Origin: Tragulus kanchil
Taxonomy: Eukaryota > Chordata > Mammalia > Artiodactyla > Tragulidae
Reading direction: 5' to 3'
Assembly: GCA_022376925.1 (NCBI GenBank)
Contig: JAIOJX010000028.1
Coordinates: forward strand, 69,033,001-69,097,000
Length of the DNA: 64,000 bases
Translations under genes and position numbers: made by a program
In this document: in pieces, positions 60,888-64,000 of the stretch
Layout: each line of letters begins with the position of its first letter
Numbering within the stretch: the stretch's first letter is position 1
The notes under the pieces: generated by a model
What the model was told of the DNA's origin: nothing
Databases searched by the model: none
What the model saw: only the letters and a program-made list of their open reading frames with translations

Positions 60888-63391
60888 TAAGTATGTGTAT
60901 ATGGCCCATTATTTTTGTAATTACCTGTGAGATATTGTATCCACATACAGGTACAAAGCAGCCCTAACAATAAGTCAACACAAACCACTGAATCAACCTT
61001 TGCCCCCAAGGGTAAAAACCAAAAAGAAGAAGGAATACAACCCTAAAGCCTGTGAAAAGGAGACATAAAACAGAACCAGAAAAAAGCAAGCAAGAAAGAA
61101 AAGCCAGAGAAATACAGCAGAAATGAATGAACAAGGCAGAATCACACAAGACCAATTAAACAAAGAGAAAATAAGTAAACTACCTGAAAAAGAATTCAGA
61201 ATAATGATAGTAACGATGCTCCAAAGACTTGAAAGGACATATAAGAATTATATAAGAACATATAAGAATTATAGATTAAGCAAACAGAGATGAACAACAC
61301 AATTACTGAAATTCAAAATGCTGTAGTAGGAATCAATAGTAGAACAACAGAAGCAGAAGACAGAATAAGTGAGCTGGAAGATATAATAGTGGAAATAATG
61401 GCTGAAGAGCATAATAAAGGAAAAAGAATGAAGAGAATTGAGAATGGCCTCAGAGACCTTTGGGGCAATATTAAATGCACCAATATTCAAATTATTGGGA
61501 TCCCAGAGGAAAAACAGTTAAAAGAAAGTTCAGTTCAAGATAAATTCAAGAAAGAAACACACCAAGACACATACTAATCAAGCCAACAAATATTAAAACA
61601 CAAAGAAACTTAAAAACAGCAAGGAGAAAAACAACAAGTAGCATACAATGGAAAATCCACTTGTATTACAGCATATCTTTCAGCAAAAACTCTGCAGACC
61701 AGAAAGGAATGGCAGGATGTATTTAAAGTACTGATAGAAAAAATATCTACAACCAAGATTACTCTAACCAGCAATGATCTCATTCAAAATTGATGGAGAA
61801 ATCAAAAGCTTCTCAGATATGCAAAAGTTAAGAGAATTTAGCACCACCAAATGAGTCTTACTGCAAATGCTAAAGGGACTTATGCAGGAACTAAACATAA
61901 GGGAAAGGCAAGAGCTACAAAAACAAATAGAAAACAATTAATAAAATGCCAGTAGGAACGTAAATCACTGTAAATGTAAATGGATTAAATGCTCCAACCA
62001 AAAGATACAAACTGGGTGAATGGATACAAAAACAAGACCCATAAATATGCTGCCTACAAGAGACCCACTTCAGACTAAGAGACACACACAGATTGAAAGT
62101 AAAAGGATGGAAAAAGATATTCCATACCAATGAAAATCTAAGTATGTGTATATGGCCCATTATTTTTGTAATTACCTGTGAGATATTGTATCCACATACA
62201 GGTCCAAAGCAGCCCTAACAAGAAGTCAACACAAACCACGGAATCAACCTTTGCCCCCAAGGGTAAAAACCAAAAACAAGAAGGAATACAACCCTAAAGC
62301 CTGTGAAAAGGAGACATAAAACAGAACCAGAAAAAAGCAAGCAAGAAAGAAAAGCCAGAGAAATACAGCAGAAATGAATGAACAAGGCAGAATCACACAA
62401 GACCAATTAAACAAAGAGAAAATAAGTAAACTACCTGAAAAAGAATTCAGAATAATGATAGTAACGATGCTCCAAAGACTTGAAAGGACATATAAGAATT
62501 ATATAAGAACATATAAGAATTATAGATTAAGCAAACAGAGATGAACAACACAATTACTGAAATTCAAAATGCTGTAGTAGGAATCAATAGTAGAACAACA
62601 GAAGCAGAAGACAGAATAAGTGAGCTGGAAGATATAATAGTGGAAATAATGGCTGAAGAGCATAATAAAGGAAAAAGAATGAAGAGAATTGAGAATGGCC
62701 TCAGAGACCTTTGGGGCAATATTAAATGCACCAATATTCAAATTATTGGGATCCCAGAGGAAAAACAGTTAAAAGAAAGTTCAGTTCAAGATAAATTCAA
62801 GAAAGAAACACACCAAGACACATACTAATCAAGCCAACAAATATTAAAACACAAAGAAACTTAAAAACAGCAAGGAGAAAAACAACAAGTAGCATACAAT
62901 GGAAAATCCACTTGTATTACAGCATATCTTTCAGCAAAAACTCTGCAGACCAGAAAGGAATGGCAGGATGTATTTAAAGTACTGATAGAAAAAATATCTA
63001 CAACCAAGATTACTCTAACCAGCAATGATCTCATTCAAAATTGATGGAGAAATCAAAAGCTTCTCAGATATGCAAAAGTTAAGAGAATTTAGCACCACCA
63101 AATGAGTCTTACTGCAAATGCTAAAGGGACTTATGCAGGAACTAAACATAAGGGAAAGGCAAGAGCTACAAAAACAAATAGAAAACAATTAATAAAATGC
63201 CAGTAGGAACGTAAATCACTGTAAATGTAAATGGATTAAATGCTCCAACCAAAAGATACAAACTGGGTGAATGGATACAAAAACAAGACCCATAAATATG
63301 CTGCCTACAAGAGACCCACTTCAGACTAAGAGACACACACAGATTGAAAGTAAAAGGATGGAAAAAGATATTCCATGCCAATGAAAATCTA
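60888..63391 (+). repeat. Direct duplication 23 (offset 1251)
   Basis: Bases 60888-62141 recur at 62139-63391, joined on shared 'taa'. Four substitutions lie in the first 140 bases of copy 2 (near 62204, 62221, 62240, 62277) and one near the end of copy 1 (62126). The 1.1 kb between looks identical. Confidence 0.95.
61124..61880 (+). pseudogene. L1 ORF1 (broken), copy in unit 1
   Basis: Start ATG at 61124 ('MNEQGRITQDQLNKEKISKL'). The N-terminal frame is lost before the frame at 61290-61577, which carries a coiled-coil ('AEDRISELEDIIVEIMAEE') and RRM start ('CTNIQIIGIPEE'). Another shift follows, then the C-terminal domain ('cagatatgcaaaagttaaga', 61815) and 'ctaaagggacttatgcagga' (61869). 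The same ORF1 appears again at 62375-63131. The two are one gene read twice. Confidence 0.9.
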
Positions 63392-63925
63392 AAGAAAGCC
63401 AGAGTGGAAATGCTCATTACAGAGAAAATAAACTTTAAAATAAGGACAATTACAAGAGATAAAGAAGAAGACTACATAATTATCAAGTGATCAATCTAAG
63501 AAAAAGATCTAACAATTGTAAATATTTGTGCACTCAACACAGGAGCACTTCAATACAGAAGGCAAACGCGATCAGACATAAAAGGGGAAATTGACAATAA
63601 CACAATAATAGCAGGGGACTTTAACACCCAACTTACACCAATGGAAAGATCATCAAAACAGAAAATCAATAAGGAAATACAAACCTTAAATGAAACATTA
63701 GACAAAATGGACCTAATTGATATCTTCAGGACTTTCCTTCCAAATGCAGAAGAATATATTTAGTTCTCAAGTGCACATGGAACATCCTCCGGGATAGACC
63801 ACATCTTGGGGCACATATCAAGCCTCAGTATGTTTAAGAAAATTCAAATTGTGTCAAGCATCTTCTATGACCACAATGCTATGAGACTTGGTATCAATTA
63901 CACGAATAAAACTCACTGCTAAAGG
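63200..63925 (+). pseudogene. L1 ORF2 endonuclease domain, truncated
   Basis: Begins 'gtaaatgtaaatggattaaa', continues with 'tacaagagacccacttcaga' (QETHF-type), 'gcaggggactttaacaccca' (GDFNT, 63612), 'gggatagaccacatcttggg' (RIDHILG, 63791) and 'gaccacaatgctatgagact' (DHNAMR, 63869). Stops such as the TAG in 'atatttagttctcaag' break it. L1 similarity fades after about 63925. A partial first reading of the start is at 61945-62140. Confidence 0.85.
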
Positions 63926-64000
63926 AAAATACATAACTAAATCCAGACCACTCCAATGTTATAATGGTGGTGGGCAAATAACTTGTAGTATGAATATTAA
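63926..64000. other. Window end, unassigned
   Basis: After the L1 endonuclease text I cannot match the last 75 bases. The element may be truncated or diverged here. Confidence 0.3.

Noticed and set aside
1308..63391. CRISPR array or satellite array
   Set aside because: Units are about 1.1 kb, each only doubled (or tripled by overlap), with different content each time. There are no short spaced repeats.

Overview
This window is intergenic, repeat-dense genomic DNA from a ruminant (even-toed ungulate). The diagnosis rests on three repeat families together: BovB (RTE-clade) LINEs, Bov-tA/BOV-A type SINEs and CHR-type tRNA-Glu-derived SINEs, alongside ruminant-style L1 elements. I find no host protein-coding gene, no functional RNA gene, no CRISPR array and no recognisable endogenous retrovirus. 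Every sizeable open frame that I can name lies in a decayed LINE-1 or BovB.

Layout, left to right. 0-3.5 kb: 3' end of a plus-strand L1 and a SINE fragment. 3.5-6.65 kb: an ancient L1 on the minus strand carrying a CHR SINE. 6.7-10.7 kb: mostly unassigned DNA. 10.7-15.2 kb: an ancient plus-strand L1 (ORF1 and a piece of RT) interrupted by a Bov-tA. 15.2-17.8 kb: an L1 5' UTR joined to the 3' part of ORF2. 17.8-26.45 kb: a long BovB with two CHR SINE insertions. 26.45-27.5 kb: ancient L1 pieces and a SINE. 27.5-30 kb: unassigned. 30.0-30.76 kb: a BovB-like leader abutting a near-complete but dead L1 (30.77-40.54 kb). 42.4-45 kb: an ancient minus-strand L1 split by a BovB 3' fragment. 46.2-48.9 kb: AT-rich and unassigned. 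49-50.1 kb: small L1, SINE and BovB pieces. 50.4-53.2 kb: BovB. 53.2-58.5 kb: AT-rich DNA with two SINEs. 58.5-63.9 kb: another L1 (5' UTR, ORF1, start of ORF2).

The dominant feature is not an element. I count 23 direct duplications, each an almost exact adjacent second copy displaced by about 1.01-1.25 kb. They ignore element boundaries. Many form overlapping staircases in which the shared stretch occurs three times. Several junctions contain 10-115 bases of garbled sequence that read as error-rich versions of the real sequence past the end of copy 1 or before copy 2; others join cleanly on a few shared bases. The best explanation is untrimmed overlap between successive assembly pieces: the offsets sum to about 25.9 kb, so the true locus would be about 38 kb. 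A biological cause cannot be excluded from sequence alone. Interpretation of element lengths should use the collapsed sequence.

Once collapsed, the locus is an ordinary mammalian repeat graveyard with informative nesting: SINEs in BovB, BovB in L1, and SINEs in ancient L1, with target-site duplications at several insertions.
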